The notes: generated by a model not told the origin, from the sequence alone. 64,000 nt of DNA from Glaciecola sp047250385 (GCF_047250385.1 NZ_JBLBVM010000044.1:62001-126000); one strand, 5' to 3'; counted from the first letter of the stretch, positions 1-8,190 are shown. Numbers and translations: made by a program.

Positions 1-479
1 CCCAAGAACTCTAAACTTCTGCCTGTTCCAGGTTCAAAAAACATGACTTTACCATTCGCTTTACCCACTAAAATACCACGGCCATTGTTACTGACGGCAA
101 TATCACGAATTAAGGATTCATCTATCCGCCAAAAACCAACGGGATCACCAGTGGCACTATCCCATAGCGCAAAGTTATCGCTGTCGGCGGTAACAACATG
201 CGTTTCGTCGGCTGAAATGTGAATATTATCAACAATGTTTCGGCCTTCTTCTTGATGACGCCAACTAAACAAAGTCTTGTTTTCGCCAATCGACCAAACC
301 GAAATATCTGAGTTAACGCGAGAAATAACAGCAAAATCACCTGAGTTACTTATGTCAGCAGCATATACGCCACTTTCTGAAATGGGTGATTTAGCCTCTG
401 GCTCGGTCTCAGGAATAGAGCAAGCTGTGCAAAAAAGCACAAATAGGCAACTAATTGGTAAAAAGACTGTCTTATTCAT
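1..479 (-). CDS. Lipoprotein with WD40-like repeats (3' part outside window)
   Basis: An open frame on the minus strand starts with ATG at 479 and runs off the left edge, so only the first 159 residues are visible. The N-terminus is a hydrophobic signal peptide ending in a plausible lipobox (FCTAC, Cys about residue 20), suggesting an exported lipoprotein. After it come beta-propeller-like segments such as ISNSGDFAVISR, VSVW-like turns (DISVWSIGENK) and FALWDSATGDPVG, spaced as in WD40/YVTN-type propeller repeats. No enzymatic motif is visible. It diverges from the FKBP gene at 579. A WD40-repeat lipoprotein is the best guess; partner and function cannot be told from the fragment. Confidence 0.75.
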   Translation of the reverse strand, partial: MNKTVFLPISCLFVLFCTACSIPETEPEAKSPISESGVYAADISNSGDFAVISRVNSDISVWSIGENKTLFSWRHQEEGRNIVDNIHISADETHVVTADSDNFALWDSATGDPVGFWRIDESLIRDIAVSNNGRGILVGKANGKVMFFEPGTGRSLEFL

Positions 480-578
480 CTAAAAATGGGTTTCGCTTTT
501 AGTTTCACACGTTTACTATTAGTAGAGTATATATTGAATAGCAACTAACAGCATAATGCTGATTACGGAGAAAATGGA

Positions 579-1391
579 ATGAAAAAGGCTACATTAGCCC
601 TAGCAGTACTGTCAGCACTGGCTTTAACTGCGTGTCAAAAAGAAGAAGCAAACGACACAACAACTACGAAAGCTGCGACAGAAACAACGACAACTGTAAA
701 TTCTGACGCAGATAAAACGAAATCCGATGCGCACGCACATGATGGCGAATTTGCCTCAGAAAGCGAAAAGCATTCATATGCTTTGGGCGCTAGCATGGGA
801 TTATTTGCACATGATCGTATAGAGCAACAAAAATCGCTTAACATTGAATACGATGAAGCTGCTTTAATGGCTGGCTTTCATGATGGTCTAAAGAATGAAA
901 CTAAGTATACGGTTCAAGAGTTACAAGGTTTTGCTCGCGCGGGCGACATGATTTTAAAAGCAAAGCAAGATGAAATAGCCAACGCCGCTTCAGCCAAAAA
1001 TATTGAAGAAGGTGCAGCTTACTTAGCTGAGAATGCAAAGAAAGAAGGTGTAAAAGTAACAGAGTCTGGTCTGCAGTACGAAGTATTAAAAGAAGGCACT
1101 GGTGATAGTCCATCTTCTGCTGCTTCAACGGTAAAAGTACATTACAAAGGAACGCTGCTAGATGGCACTGAGTTTGACTCATCGTATAGCCGCGGTGAAC
1201 CAGCAACGTTCCCACTTAACAGAGTGATTCCAGGCTGGACTGAAGGCTTACAACTAATGAAAGAAGGCGCAACGTATCGTTTTACCATTCCTTCTGAATT
1301 AGCTTATCGTGACCGCAACTCAGGTAAAATAACACCAAACTCAACATTGATATTTGATGTTGAATTGCTTGACGTGATTGAGCCTGAGTAA
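579..1391 (+). CDS. fkpA: FKBP-type peptidyl-prolyl cis-trans isomerase, FkpA/Mip-like lipoprotein
   Basis: This 270-residue protein catalyses cis-trans isomerisation of prolyl bonds and acts as a chaperone in the periplasm or envelope. A signal peptide ends in the lipobox LTAC (Cys19), followed by a Thr/Glu-rich linker. An N-terminal helical dimerisation domain (about 55-160, with HSYALGASMG) precedes an FKBP_C domain (about 165-270) with VKVHYKGTLLDGTEFDSS, VIPGWTEGL and the STLIFDVELLDV end. GGAG at 567-570 fits the ATG at 579. Length and architecture match E. coli FkpA, but FkpA is not normally lipidated, so it could equally be called Mip-like. It is followed by a strong hairpin. Confidence 0.93.
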   Translation: MKKATLALAVLSALALTACQKEEANDTTTTKAATETTTTVNSDADKTKSDAHAHDGEFASESEKHSYALGASMGLFAHDRIEQQKSLNIEYDEAALMAGFHDGLKNETKYTVQELQGFARAGDMILKAKQDEIANAASAKNIEEGAAYLAENAKKEGVKVTESGLQYEVLKEGTGDSPSSAASTVKVHYKGTLLDGTEFDSSYSRGEPATFPLNRVIPGWTEGLQLMKEGATYRFTIPSELAYRDRNSGKITPNSTLIFDVELLDVIEPE

Positions 1392-1414
1392 GTCTTAGAA
1401 AATAAGAATAGGCA

Positions 1415-1449
1415 CGTCGCGGCAACAACATCAGTTGTTCGTCGCGACG
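1415..1449 (+). terminator. Strong hairpin after the FKBP gene, possible terminator
   Basis: Two nested arm pairs, CGTCGCG/CGCGACG and AACAAC/GTTGTT around a 4-base loop, form a long stem about 25 bases after the stop codon. There is no T run behind it, so it may act as an mRNA 3' stabiliser rather than a standard intrinsic terminator. Confidence 0.45.
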
Positions 1450-1508
1450 AGTTTGAATTCCTTACAACATTATGAATTAACCCTCAGCAAAGGCCATTCT
1501 TGGTACAT

Positions 1509-1748
1509 TTAAAGGGTAATTTCTTTCCTATTACGTCTTAAAATTTTCCTACCCATATAGGCTAGAAATAAGCCACTCAAAGCAACAATTATCATGCTGC
1601 TAGAATATGGCAGAAGATAGGATGCCAATAAGGCATAAGCCAAACAGAAAAAGCCAGTAATGAAAATGACAAAGCCAACCAATAGATACAACTGCTGGCC
1701 TGTCGTAACTGGCTGAGCTTGCTCTCTTGTGTGATCTTGTACTTGCAT
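1509..1748 (-). CDS. Small two-helix membrane protein, function unknown
   Basis: A 79-residue protein with a polar N-terminus (MQVQDHTREQAQPV), two hydrophobic helices (about 23-45 and 48-66) joined by a short Pro/Ser turn, and a very basic tail (GRKILRRNRKE), giving a hairpin topology with the tail on the cytoplasmic side by the positive-inside rule. An AGG-type ribosome site lies about 8 bases before the ATG. I do not recognise the family. It stands alone between the FKBP gene and the protease leader; the CRP-like site at 1902-1917 is about 150 bp upstream of its start and could serve it. Confidence 0.7.
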   Translation of the reverse strand: MQVQDHTREQAQPVTTGQQLYLLVGFVIFITGFFCLAYALLASYLLPYSSSMIIVALSGLFLAYMGRKILRRNRKEITL

Positions 1749-2386
1749 AATTGCCTAACCTTTTTATTTATACTTGATGTAAGTAATAAACGAGTCTATT
1801 TGTTTTAGTCGTTGCCATCTATTGCTGACTACTACCGATAGAAAGCTGTGTTTGAATAAAACATAAGATCTCTAATTGACCATTATTGAAACGATTGTCA
1901 ATGTGATTTAGTTCACAAATTGGCCTGATAGTTCATTTTCTTTTTAAACTACCAACGAAAGACAGTGAAATAATCGGTGAACGAACATTTCACACTGTTG
2001 AAAATTTAAACAATTTTTTTCAAAGAAAAAGACTGTAAATACATGTTTAGCATCTATATTTTTTTATTTCAAATATTTCTTCATTTAGCACATAAAATCG
2101 AGGAAATTAAATATTAACGTTTAAATTTCAGTCAATTTTTATTTGTATCATTTTCTTTACATTCAAGTTCCTGCTTAAGTATATGTTTTATTTATACAAA
2201 AATATGAATTTCATGAATGTGGCGCGAGTCAGAGACAGAAATAACCCACAACTTGTTATAAATTTGTAAAAAAAACTTTTGATCCTTGTTAATTTTAAGT
2301 CTAGGGTAGACGACCTCGACATCAATAGTCGAGTAAAAACAATAAGAAATATCCTTAACAACAAATACAAAAAGTAGGAACAATAA
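1749..2386. other. Long AT-rich intergenic region between divergent genes
   Basis: About 640 bases without a supported gene. It holds a perfect CRP-type palindrome (1902-1917) and long A/T tracts, especially at 2010-2160. The short open frames in it lack ribosome sites and protein-like composition. It probably carries the promoter and a long 5' leader for the protease at 2387. Confidence 0.6.
1902..1917. promoter_or_regulatory. CRP/Vfr-type binding site
   Basis: The sequence TGTGA-TTTAGT-TCACA is a perfect match to the CRP consensus core TGTGA-N6-TCACA. It lies about 155 bp upstream of the small membrane gene and 470 bp upstream of the S8 protease start. Which promoter it controls is not decided by the sequence. 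Confidence 0.6.
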
Positions 2387-4054
2387 ATGTCTAAACTACG
2401 TCAAAATGTAACCGTTGGTTTAAGTGCGATGGCCTTATCAGTTGTCGCTTTAAGTGTATCCGCAGCAACAAGCAACGAAATGGTTGAAGTAAAATCTGCA
2501 GGAAAATCTAAAGGACTATACAGTAAGCAAGCAGCAAAACGCTCAAATGGAAATGCATTTGAAAACTTCGGCCAAGTAATTCAAGCCGAAGCAAGTGAAG
2601 AGCGTTATATCGTTACTTTTAAAGAAGATAAAAAAGGTCTCGGTAAAAAGTCAAAAGGGTCTAGTGCCTCTATGATGGCTAATGGCAAATTAGTGAAAGG
2701 CAATGCGTATGGCTTGTTAAGGAATTCAGGCGCGAAACCAATTAAAGCAATTGAAGAAAAAGGCATGGTTGCCGCAATGATGTCGAAGAAAGTGTTAAAC
2801 CAACTTCGCAGCAACCCAAATGTTGCCGACGTATCAATAGATCACCGCAGAACACTAATGGCACAAACTACGCCATACGGTATTCCTATGGTTCAAGCGA
2901 ACCAGCTCGCTCAAAACAATCAATCAGCTCGCAAAGTTTGTGTCATCGATACTGGCTTTAATTTAGGACATCCGGACTTGGGTGACCAAAATAACGGTGT
3001 AACAGGTCAAGGAAACAATAGCCAAGTAGGAAATTGGTACAATGATGGCAATGGTCATGGTACGCACGTTGCCGGTACAATTTCAGCTTTATCAAACAAC
3101 GAAGGTGTTGTGGGTGTCTACCCAGGTGTTGATTTACACATTGTTAAAATCTTTAATGACAGCGGTGCTTGGACATACTCTTCCGATATCATCACAGGTA
3201 TTCAGCAATGTGCGAATGCCGGTGCTAATGTCGTTAATATGAGTTTAGGTGGTGGTGGTTCATCTACTGCTGAAAGCAATGCAATGCAAGGTTTTGTCGA
3301 TGACGGGATTATGCTAGTAGCGGCTGCTGGTAACTCAGGTAATAGTTCATTGTCTTACCCAGCATCTTATGACGCAGTTATCTCTGTTGCCGCTGTAGAT
3401 TCATCAGAGAATAGAGCTTCATACTCTCAGTACAACAGTCAGGTAGAGATTGCAGGCCCAGGTACTGCAGTACAATCAACTTGGCCAACGAATACTTATA
3501 ACTCAATCAGTGGTACGTCGATGGCAACACCACACGTTGCCGGCGTTGCTGCGTTAGTTTGGAGTTTCTTCCCTAGCTGTTCAAATGAGCAAATTCGTGC
3601 GGCAATGAATGCTACCGCTAAAGATAAAGGCTCATCAGGTAAAGATAACTTCTATGGCCATGGTATCGTTCAAGCGCGTGACGCTTATGATTACTTGAAT
3701 GCGAATGGCTGTGATGGAAGCGGCGGCGGCACAGGTGGCGGCGGTGGTGTAGACCCATTCTCTGGCCAACTAACTAATCTTTCTGGTAACAGAAATACTT
3801 GGAAACGCTATACTTGGAGTGTTCCACAAGGTGTATCAAGAGTGACCGTTAGCATTTCTGGTGGAAGCGGTGATGCCGACTTATATATGAAGTTAGGTTC
3901 ACAACCTGAAACTAACAGCTACGATTGTCGCCCATATAAAAACGGTAACAATGAAACTTGTACTTTCACCAATACCAGTGGTGGAACATGGCATGTTGGT
4001 ATTCGTGGATACTCAAGATATAGTGGTGTAACCATGAGCTACAGCTACGAATAA
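2387..4054 (+). CDS. Secreted subtilisin-like serine protease (S8) with inhibitor I9 and PPC domains
   Basis: A 555-residue exported alkaline-protease-type enzyme that hydrolyses proteins outside the cell. In order: signal peptide (about 1-27, ending SVSAA), inhibitor_I9 prodomain (about 70-155, with EERYIVTFKED), S8 catalytic domain (about 165-445) with Asp188 in VIDTG, His224 in GHGTHVAG and Ser378 in GTSMATPHVAG, the oxyanion Asn in AAAGNSG, a Gly-rich linker (about 446-456), and a C-terminal PPC domain (about 460-555, with SGGSGDADLYMK). The prodomain and PPC are usually cleaved during maturation. All catalytic residues are present. A clear terminator follows. Part of the nutrient-scavenging peptidase set of this organism. 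Confidence 0.96.
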   Translation: MSKLRQNVTVGLSAMALSVVALSVSAATSNEMVEVKSAGKSKGLYSKQAAKRSNGNAFENFGQVIQAEASEERYIVTFKEDKKGLGKKSKGSSASMMANGKLVKGNAYGLLRNSGAKPIKAIEEKGMVAAMMSKKVLNQLRSNPNVADVSIDHRRTLMAQTTPYGIPMVQANQLAQNNQSARKVCVIDTGFNLGHPDLGDQNNGVTGQGNNSQVGNWYNDGNGHGTHVAGTISALSNNEGVVGVYPGVDLHIVKIFNDSGAWTYSSDIITGIQQCANAGANVVNMSLGGGGSSTAESNAMQGFVDDGIMLVAAAGNSGNSSLSYPASYDAVISVAAVDSSENRASYSQYNSQVEIAGPGTAVQSTWPTNTYNSISGTSMATPHVAGVAALVWSFFPSCSNEQIRAAMNATAKDKGSSGKDNFYGHGIVQARDAYDYLNANGCDGSGGGTGGGGGVDPFSGQLTNLSGNRNTWKRYTWSVPQGVSRVTVSISGGSGDADLYMKLGSQPETNSYDCRPYKNGNNETCTFTNTSGGTWHVGIRGYSRYSGVTMSYSYE

Positions 4055-4080
4055 ACAACTAGTTGTAAAGTAGACAAGCA

Positions 4081-4107
4081 AAGCCGGTAATTTTACCGGC
4101 TTTTTTG
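4081..4107 (+). terminator. Intrinsic terminator of the S8 protease gene
   Basis: The inverted repeat AAGCCGGTAA/TTACCGGCTT is followed by a run of T, the standard rho-independent form, about 30 bases after the protease stop codon. Confidence 0.9.
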
Positions 4108-4198
4108 TTGCATCCATTTTGTATCACAACTTTCCTTGACTCATTGTGAAAATTAGCGAAGATAGTCGCCCTTAACTCGCCACAGAAAACTTAATTTG

Positions 4199-4414
4199 AT
4201 GACTAACGAAATTCGCTTCCAATTTTCTTCAGCCCCTGTTGCCAACCGTTTTTTGAACGAGTTGAAGCACTGGTCAAAGGCTGATGTAAAGGCCAAATTA
4301 TTTAAAGCGAGTCATTCTGTTGCCGTTTCTTATGAATATGAAGCAGGAAAGTTTGACTACACGTGTTCTGAATTAGATGATCTTGCGAGTCAGTATGGCG
4401 GCAAGGAAATATAA
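4199..4414 (+). CDS. Small acidic/basic hypothetical protein
   Basis: A 71-residue soluble protein without signal peptide or membrane segment. It begins MTNEIRFQFSSAPVANRF and contains ELKHWSKADVKAKLF and a beta-rich middle (SHSVAVSYEYEAGKFDYTC) followed by ELDDLASQYGG, an alternating strand/helix pattern of a small alpha-beta domain. The ATG at 4199 is preferred to a TTG one codon upstream. The ribosome site is weak. I do not recognise the family. It converges on the malate-synthase-like gene. Confidence 0.6.
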   Translation: MTNEIRFQFSSAPVANRFLNELKHWSKADVKAKLFKASHSVAVSYEYEAGKFDYTCSELDDLASQYGGKEI

Positions 4415-4487
4415 GAGGCTAGCAACATTGCCAATTTACCGTAAACCATAAAAAGCAGCACCAAATTAATGGAGCTGCCTATATTCT

Positions 4488-4532
4488 TTCAAGCGAAGAA
4501 TCCGCAGATTCTTTTACTTAAAAGCGCTTGAA
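4488..4532. terminator. Hairpin between convergent genes
   Basis: Outer arms TTCAAGCG (4488-4495) and CGCTTGAA (4525-4532) enclose an inner perfect stem AAGAATC/GATTCTT (4496-4513). It sits between the stops of two convergent genes and may end transcription from either side, though no long T run is present. Confidence 0.4.
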
Positions 4533-4566
4533 TAAAACGGCTAAGTTAAGATTGACTTAATGAAAA

Positions 4567-5577
4567 TTAAGCCTCAAACATTTCATTAATACTTTCCATC
4601 ATTTTAGCAGTAAATCCACCGCGTTCTAACAACAATGATGTTTGTTTATTCGTGCCCTGTGCTTTGCGGAGCATCAAGCTAGTCACAACTGCATCAATAA
4701 TAACCTGTGGTGCTAATGCACCTTTGCTGTCGCGCATGAACTCAGTAGCCAAAGACTGATTTGCACAACGAATGCGAATTGGTGATTTGTTCTCAATGCA
4801 ATAGTCATCGCCATCAACATCGGTGAAAGTAACGTCATTGTTCATTCTGCAAATGGTTTGTTGCCCATTTACAATCGTCACCGTTTTCAAATCGCCGCGT
4901 AAAAATGACTGCAAGTTCCTGTAGGCCTGAATCTTACTCTCACCATCAATTTGAACAGCGTTAAAATCGACAACAATACAATCATTTGACTCAACTAAGA
5001 TATCTTCGATACCTGCGCAGTCTCTTGCACCGCGAGCGCCTTTACGATCAAACACCATTTCTAAATGTAAGCCTGTTTGAGTTTGTTGAAGCACAATCGA
5101 ATCTGGTGAACATTTGTGACCACAAAGCGCAACAAACTCGCTCGGGTTAGCCAAACCTGATTGGCTTCCATCATCGAAAAACGCAAGTAAATGATGGTAA
5201 TAAACAACATAATTCTTAACATCAGCATGAGAACCTGTGGCTAGAGGAAAGTGTTTATCTAAGTAAGCTTTGGAAGTAGTTTCTGTTTCTCCATTGCCGG
5301 TGCAAGGCGCCTCAAAGAAACTCGTCCACTTGCTGTTCGCCGCTTGAATTAGTTGTTGACGATCAATGACTGGCGCAATTTTAGTGTTGGCCGCCAACTG
5401 GCTATTTTGTTCTTGATTAATAAATTCGCTGGTTTGATTGGAGTAGTCCGCAATCATTCTTTCAATAGCTTGCCAAAAGACATTCACCTCGATGCCGCAC
5501 GTTGGCAATACATCTTCGTTAATGAAGGTGTAAAAGCCCTGATGGATTTGACTATATTTCAAAGCTGGCATATTCAT
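4567..5577 (-). CDS. Truncated malate synthase G-like protein (N-terminal half only)
   Basis: A 336-residue protein that follows malate synthase G from its start: FINEDVLPTCGIEVNVFW matches the FVDEEVLP..FW opening, IQAANSKW matches the NAANARW block, DSIVLQQTQTGLHLEMVFD the ILLKNNGLHIEL block, and AGIEDILVES plus SKIQAYRNLQSFLRGDL the DVVVEAA..DKILLYRNLLGLMQG block. It stops near where E. coli GlcB has residue 370, so the later barrel with Glu427, Asp455 and Asp631 is missing, and the ILDCEDSVAA motif is changed to VVDFNAVQI. Catalysis is therefore unlikely. The start at 5577 has AGAGGA seven bases upstream and fits the family; an open frame extends to 5634. It is divergent from the DUF3612 regulator. 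Function unknown; a regulatory or scaffold role is inference. Confidence 0.8.
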   Translation of the reverse strand: MNMPALKYSQIHQGFYTFINEDVLPTCGIEVNVFWQAIERMIADYSNQTSEFINQEQNSQLAANTKIAPVIDRQQLIQAANSKWTSFFEAPCTGNGETETTSKAYLDKHFPLATGSHADVKNYVVYYHHLLAFFDDGSQSGLANPSEFVALCGHKCSPDSIVLQQTQTGLHLEMVFDRKGARGARDCAGIEDILVESNDCIVVDFNAVQIDGESKIQAYRNLQSFLRGDLKTVTIVNGQQTICRMNNDVTFTDVDGDDYCIENKSPIRIRCANQSLATEFMRDSKGALAPQVIIDAVVTSLMLRKAQGTNKQTSLLLERGGFTAKMMESINEMFEA

Positions 5578-5654
5578 ATGTAATTCCTCTAATTTTGACA
5601 AGTAACGCTGAGCTATTTTTGATGCTGCAATCAAGTAATGGCTAAAGGCTCATT

Positions 5655-5675
5655 TGCTTGACTTGTGTTCAAGCA
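5655..5675. promoter_or_regulatory. Palindrome upstream of the malate-synthase-like gene
   Basis: Perfect 7-base arms TGCTTGA and TCAAGCA with a 7-base spacer lie about 80 bp upstream of the start at 5577. The position suits an operator; the protein that binds it is not known. Confidence 0.4.
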
Positions 5676-5709
5676 TAGAGTAATTTTTCAAGTAATTTCA
5701 CAATTAAAA

Positions 5710-5748
5710 TTACACACTGTAAATTTTACAAAAACGGGAAGTGTAAAA
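5710..5748. promoter_or_regulatory. Cluster of TGTAAA/TTTACA half-sites before the DUF3612 regulator
   Basis: Alternating half-sites TTACA (5710-5714), TGTAAA (5718-5723), TTTTACA (5724-5730) and TGTAAAA (5742-5748) are visible; 5718-5730 is a perfect 6+1+6 palindrome. They lie 5 to 43 bases before the regulator start, as expected of an autoregulatory operator. Confidence 0.5.
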
Positions 5749-5752
5749 ATTA

Positions 5753-7291
5753 ATGAAAAATACTAAATCTCTCAGTCGTAAATCCCACCTGATGGGCACA
5801 AAAATTCGCAACTTAAGAAAGCGAAACAACCTTACGATGGAGGATTTGTCGGCTCGGTGTATTAGGCTTAATGCTGAAATCGCCCCTTCAGTTTCCTACC
5901 TATCCATGATCGAACGTGGTAAACGTGTGCCAAGCGAAGACATGTTAGGTGTTATCGCTTCTGTTTTTCAAAAGCCTATGGATTGGTTTCTTGATGATGC
6001 GCCAGAAGAAAAGTCTGTAACCCCGGTAAAAGGTAGTCGCGGTGGTATTAATGGAATAGCACTCGAGCCTAGCTTTCTATTTTCAAACGAAATTTTGCAA
6101 ATTGCGATACCGGAAATGCTGTCACAAACGGGTACCAGCGGTCGGCAATTTGCTCACTTATTGATTCGAGCGCATCAAGAACACCATCAAAACCACTTCC
6201 CTGATTTAGAACGAGCAGCTGAAGAAATCGGCTTGAAGCGTATGCCTTTGAGTGTCGATGATTTGCTTGAAATTGCAAAGCAACAAGGCTTGATGATCAA
6301 ATGGTTTAAGAAACTGCCAACGGCCATTGCCAAAGAGATTGGTCTGAAATCGGCTAACGCAAACAATAGTATGGTGACTAGCTTTTTTGATTCACCCGGC
6401 ACGATATATATCAACCAAGTACTAAAGTCATTTACTAACCGCTTGAAGTACGATATTGCGGTGCATATTGGTCACAGTGTCCTGCACAATAGAGATGGTT
6501 TAAAAAGCGTTTTGTTAACAGGCCTGAACCCAAATAACACACTCTCGGTGGGAGGCAGTCAACATCGCCAATCATCCACATTAGACGCGCAAGATATTTT
6601 GCACGCCTGGCGTGATTTTGAGTCTAGTTTTTTTGCTGGGGCACTACTTTGCCCGAAAGTCCCGTTCCGTCAATTACTTGATCGTCAAGGCTACGAAATC
6701 AAAACCCATGAACAAGTTGGCGTATCTGCATCTGTTGCTATGCGACGTATGACGGCCGTGTCTTCCTATCGTCATTGGCACTATTTTGATGCTTATGCAC
6801 CCGGTAAGCTCAAAGCAGTATATCGAGGCAATGGCATTCCCTTACCTTGGGGGAATATGCGCGAAGTTGAAGATCCCTGTCAGCATTGGGCTGTGTTCCG
6901 TATGATCAATACGCCGGTGCAAGGTAGCAGCGCACAAATATCAATACTAAACGTGGGAGATGAGCCTAGAATTTACTGTTGCGAATCGACTAATGTGAAA
7001 GATATGGCAAGCAACAATCATGTTTTATGTACTGGGATTGATTTGAACCCCGCCATTGACGCACAAGGTGGAGATTCCGCATCGATTGCTGAGGATCTCA
7101 AACAAGCTTGCGTAAAAGGAGGTGGTTCATCTGCCATACCAAGCAGCATAAAATCACAGTTATCAAGTGTGGCGCGCATACTAAATATAAATTGGGTGGA
7201 GAGAGGCATTGAAACTGATGCTCGCCTCATTTGTGCAAGGGGAGCTGTTTGCCCAAGAAAACCAAGTTGTTACAAGCAGTGCGGTGAATAA
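5753..7291 (+). CDS. XRE-family regulator with DUF3612 domain
   Basis: A 512-residue transcription regulator. Residues about 15-78 form an XRE/Cro-type helix-turn-helix (MGTKIRNLRKRNNLT, SYLSMIERGKRVPSEDML). The long remainder matches what I recall of DUF3612 proteins, which resemble the ScfR/RamB-like regulators of short-chain fatty acid and glyoxylate metabolism and are often beside malate synthase and isocitrate lyase genes. The C-terminus has four close cysteines (CARGAVC..SCYKQC) that might bind metal. It is divergent from the malate-synthase-like gene across 175 bp holding two palindromic regions. Control of acetate, fatty-acid or glyoxylate genes is inference from family context. Confidence 0.85.
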   Translation: MKNTKSLSRKSHLMGTKIRNLRKRNNLTMEDLSARCIRLNAEIAPSVSYLSMIERGKRVPSEDMLGVIASVFQKPMDWFLDDAPEEKSVTPVKGSRGGINGIALEPSFLFSNEILQIAIPEMLSQTGTSGRQFAHLLIRAHQEHHQNHFPDLERAAEEIGLKRMPLSVDDLLEIAKQQGLMIKWFKKLPTAIAKEIGLKSANANNSMVTSFFDSPGTIYINQVLKSFTNRLKYDIAVHIGHSVLHNRDGLKSVLLTGLNPNNTLSVGGSQHRQSSTLDAQDILHAWRDFESSFFAGALLCPKVPFRQLLDRQGYEIKTHEQVGVSASVAMRRMTAVSSYRHWHYFDAYAPGKLKAVYRGNGIPLPWGNMREVEDPCQHWAVFRMINTPVQGSSAQISILNVGDEPRIYCCESTNVKDMASNNHVLCTGIDLNPAIDAQGGDSASIAEDLKQACVKGGGSSAIPSSIKSQLSSVARILNINWVERGIETDARLICARGAVCPRKPSCYKQCGE

Positions 7292-7315
7292 GCATCCCGC
7301 ACCGCTCTATTCACC
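7283..7315. terminator. Hairpin overlapping the DUF3612 gene end
   Basis: Arms GGTGAATA (7283-7290) and TATTCACC (7308-7315) enclose the stop codon of the regulator gene. It lies before the convergent DUF502 gene; no clear T run follows, so the terminator role is tentative. Confidence 0.35.
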
Positions 7316-7346
7316 ATTAGTTCTTTAGTTATCTATCTTTTATCTT

Positions 7347-7928
7347 CTATTCTTTACTTTCGGGTTTTATGGAATTACCGCCGGTGACAGCAATACGCAT
7401 CGCTGTTTCCACATCAACCGATAGTTCGGTAATTTTGTCAGCATCCAGATACAAGGTATAACCGCCAATTTGATAACTAAATGGAATGTAAACGGCTGTT
7501 TTCTTTTGCCCCGGATAAAGTACTTCCGCAACTGAATCACCGGTGATAAAACCGATTAAATGGATACCTTCCGTCACTTCTACAGACACCGCTTTTTTAC
7601 TATTCTGATCTTTCTTTATTTGAAATAAATCAACCGCATCTTTAATTGCTCCGTAAAGCGTTTTAATAAGTGGCACTCGGTCGAATAGAGAGTTGGCCTG
7701 CTCTATAAGCAACCTAACAACATATAAATTAACGAAAACACCAATAGTCGCAAGCAAGACTAAGGCTAAGGCAATGCCAAGACCGGGGAAGTAGTATTCG
7801 TCAGGTATCAGTGGTGAGAGCAAGCTCTCGGTTGTATTCGTAAGCCAAGTAAGTAAATAGATGGTGATCACGAAAGGGAGAATCGTTAAAAGCCCTTTGA
7901 TAACTAAAATAAAGAGTCTGTTGAACAT
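7347..7928 (-). CDS. DUF502 family inner-membrane protein
   Basis: A 193-residue protein of the DUF502 family. Two membrane helices (about 5-27 and 48-72) are followed by the family signature around RVPLIKTLYGAIKDAVDLF and a soluble domain with EGIHLIGFITGD, KKTAVYIPFSYQIGGYTLYL and TAMRIAVTGG. Length is usual for the family. The biochemical role of DUF502 proteins is not established. It has its own promoter region upstream (7929-8206) and converges on the DUF3612 gene; it opens a run of envelope genes. Confidence 0.9.
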   Translation of the reverse strand: MFNRLFILVIKGLLTILPFVITIYLLTWLTNTTESLLSPLIPDEYYFPGLGIALALVLLATIGVFVNLYVVRLLIEQANSLFDRVPLIKTLYGAIKDAVDLFQIKKDQNSKKAVSVEVTEGIHLIGFITGDSVAEVLYPGQKKTAVYIPFSYQIGGYTLYLDADKITELSVDVETAMRIAVTGGNSIKPESKE

Positions 7929-8174
7929 AGATTGAGTTAAGCCTAGTGATTAGATACCGGCGTATGCTAGCGCGATTAGCTTAAAAAGCCGAGAGATATA
8001 ATGATAAGAAGGCGTCAAGATAGAGGCAAAGTAAAAGTGTAGTGCAACTTCACTACCAAAAAGTGCACTCAAGGCCAGTAAAAATTGCTGGTGTACTCTG
8101 TAAATACTACCCATGCAAACAAGAAACCTCACTTAATATTAATTATTTACTAAGTTTTTCAGTAAGTTAACAGT

Positions 8175-8190
8175 TGGCATTGAATTCGCA
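8175..8190 (+). promoter_or_regulatory. Candidate sigma-54 promoter upstream of the DUF1328 gene
   Basis: TTGGCAT-N5-TCGCA has the invariant GG (8176-8177) and GC (8188-8189) separated by exactly 10 bases, close to the consensus TTGGCAC-N5-TTGCA. A start point about 12 bases further on (near 8201) would leave the ribosome site at 8231-8235 on the mRNA. An NtrC-type activator is encoded at 11836. Confidence 0.4.

Noticed and set aside
7950..8132. 60-residue minus-strand frame upstream of the DUF502 gene
   Set aside because: GTG start without ribosome site, atypical composition, and it lies in the promoter region of DUF502.
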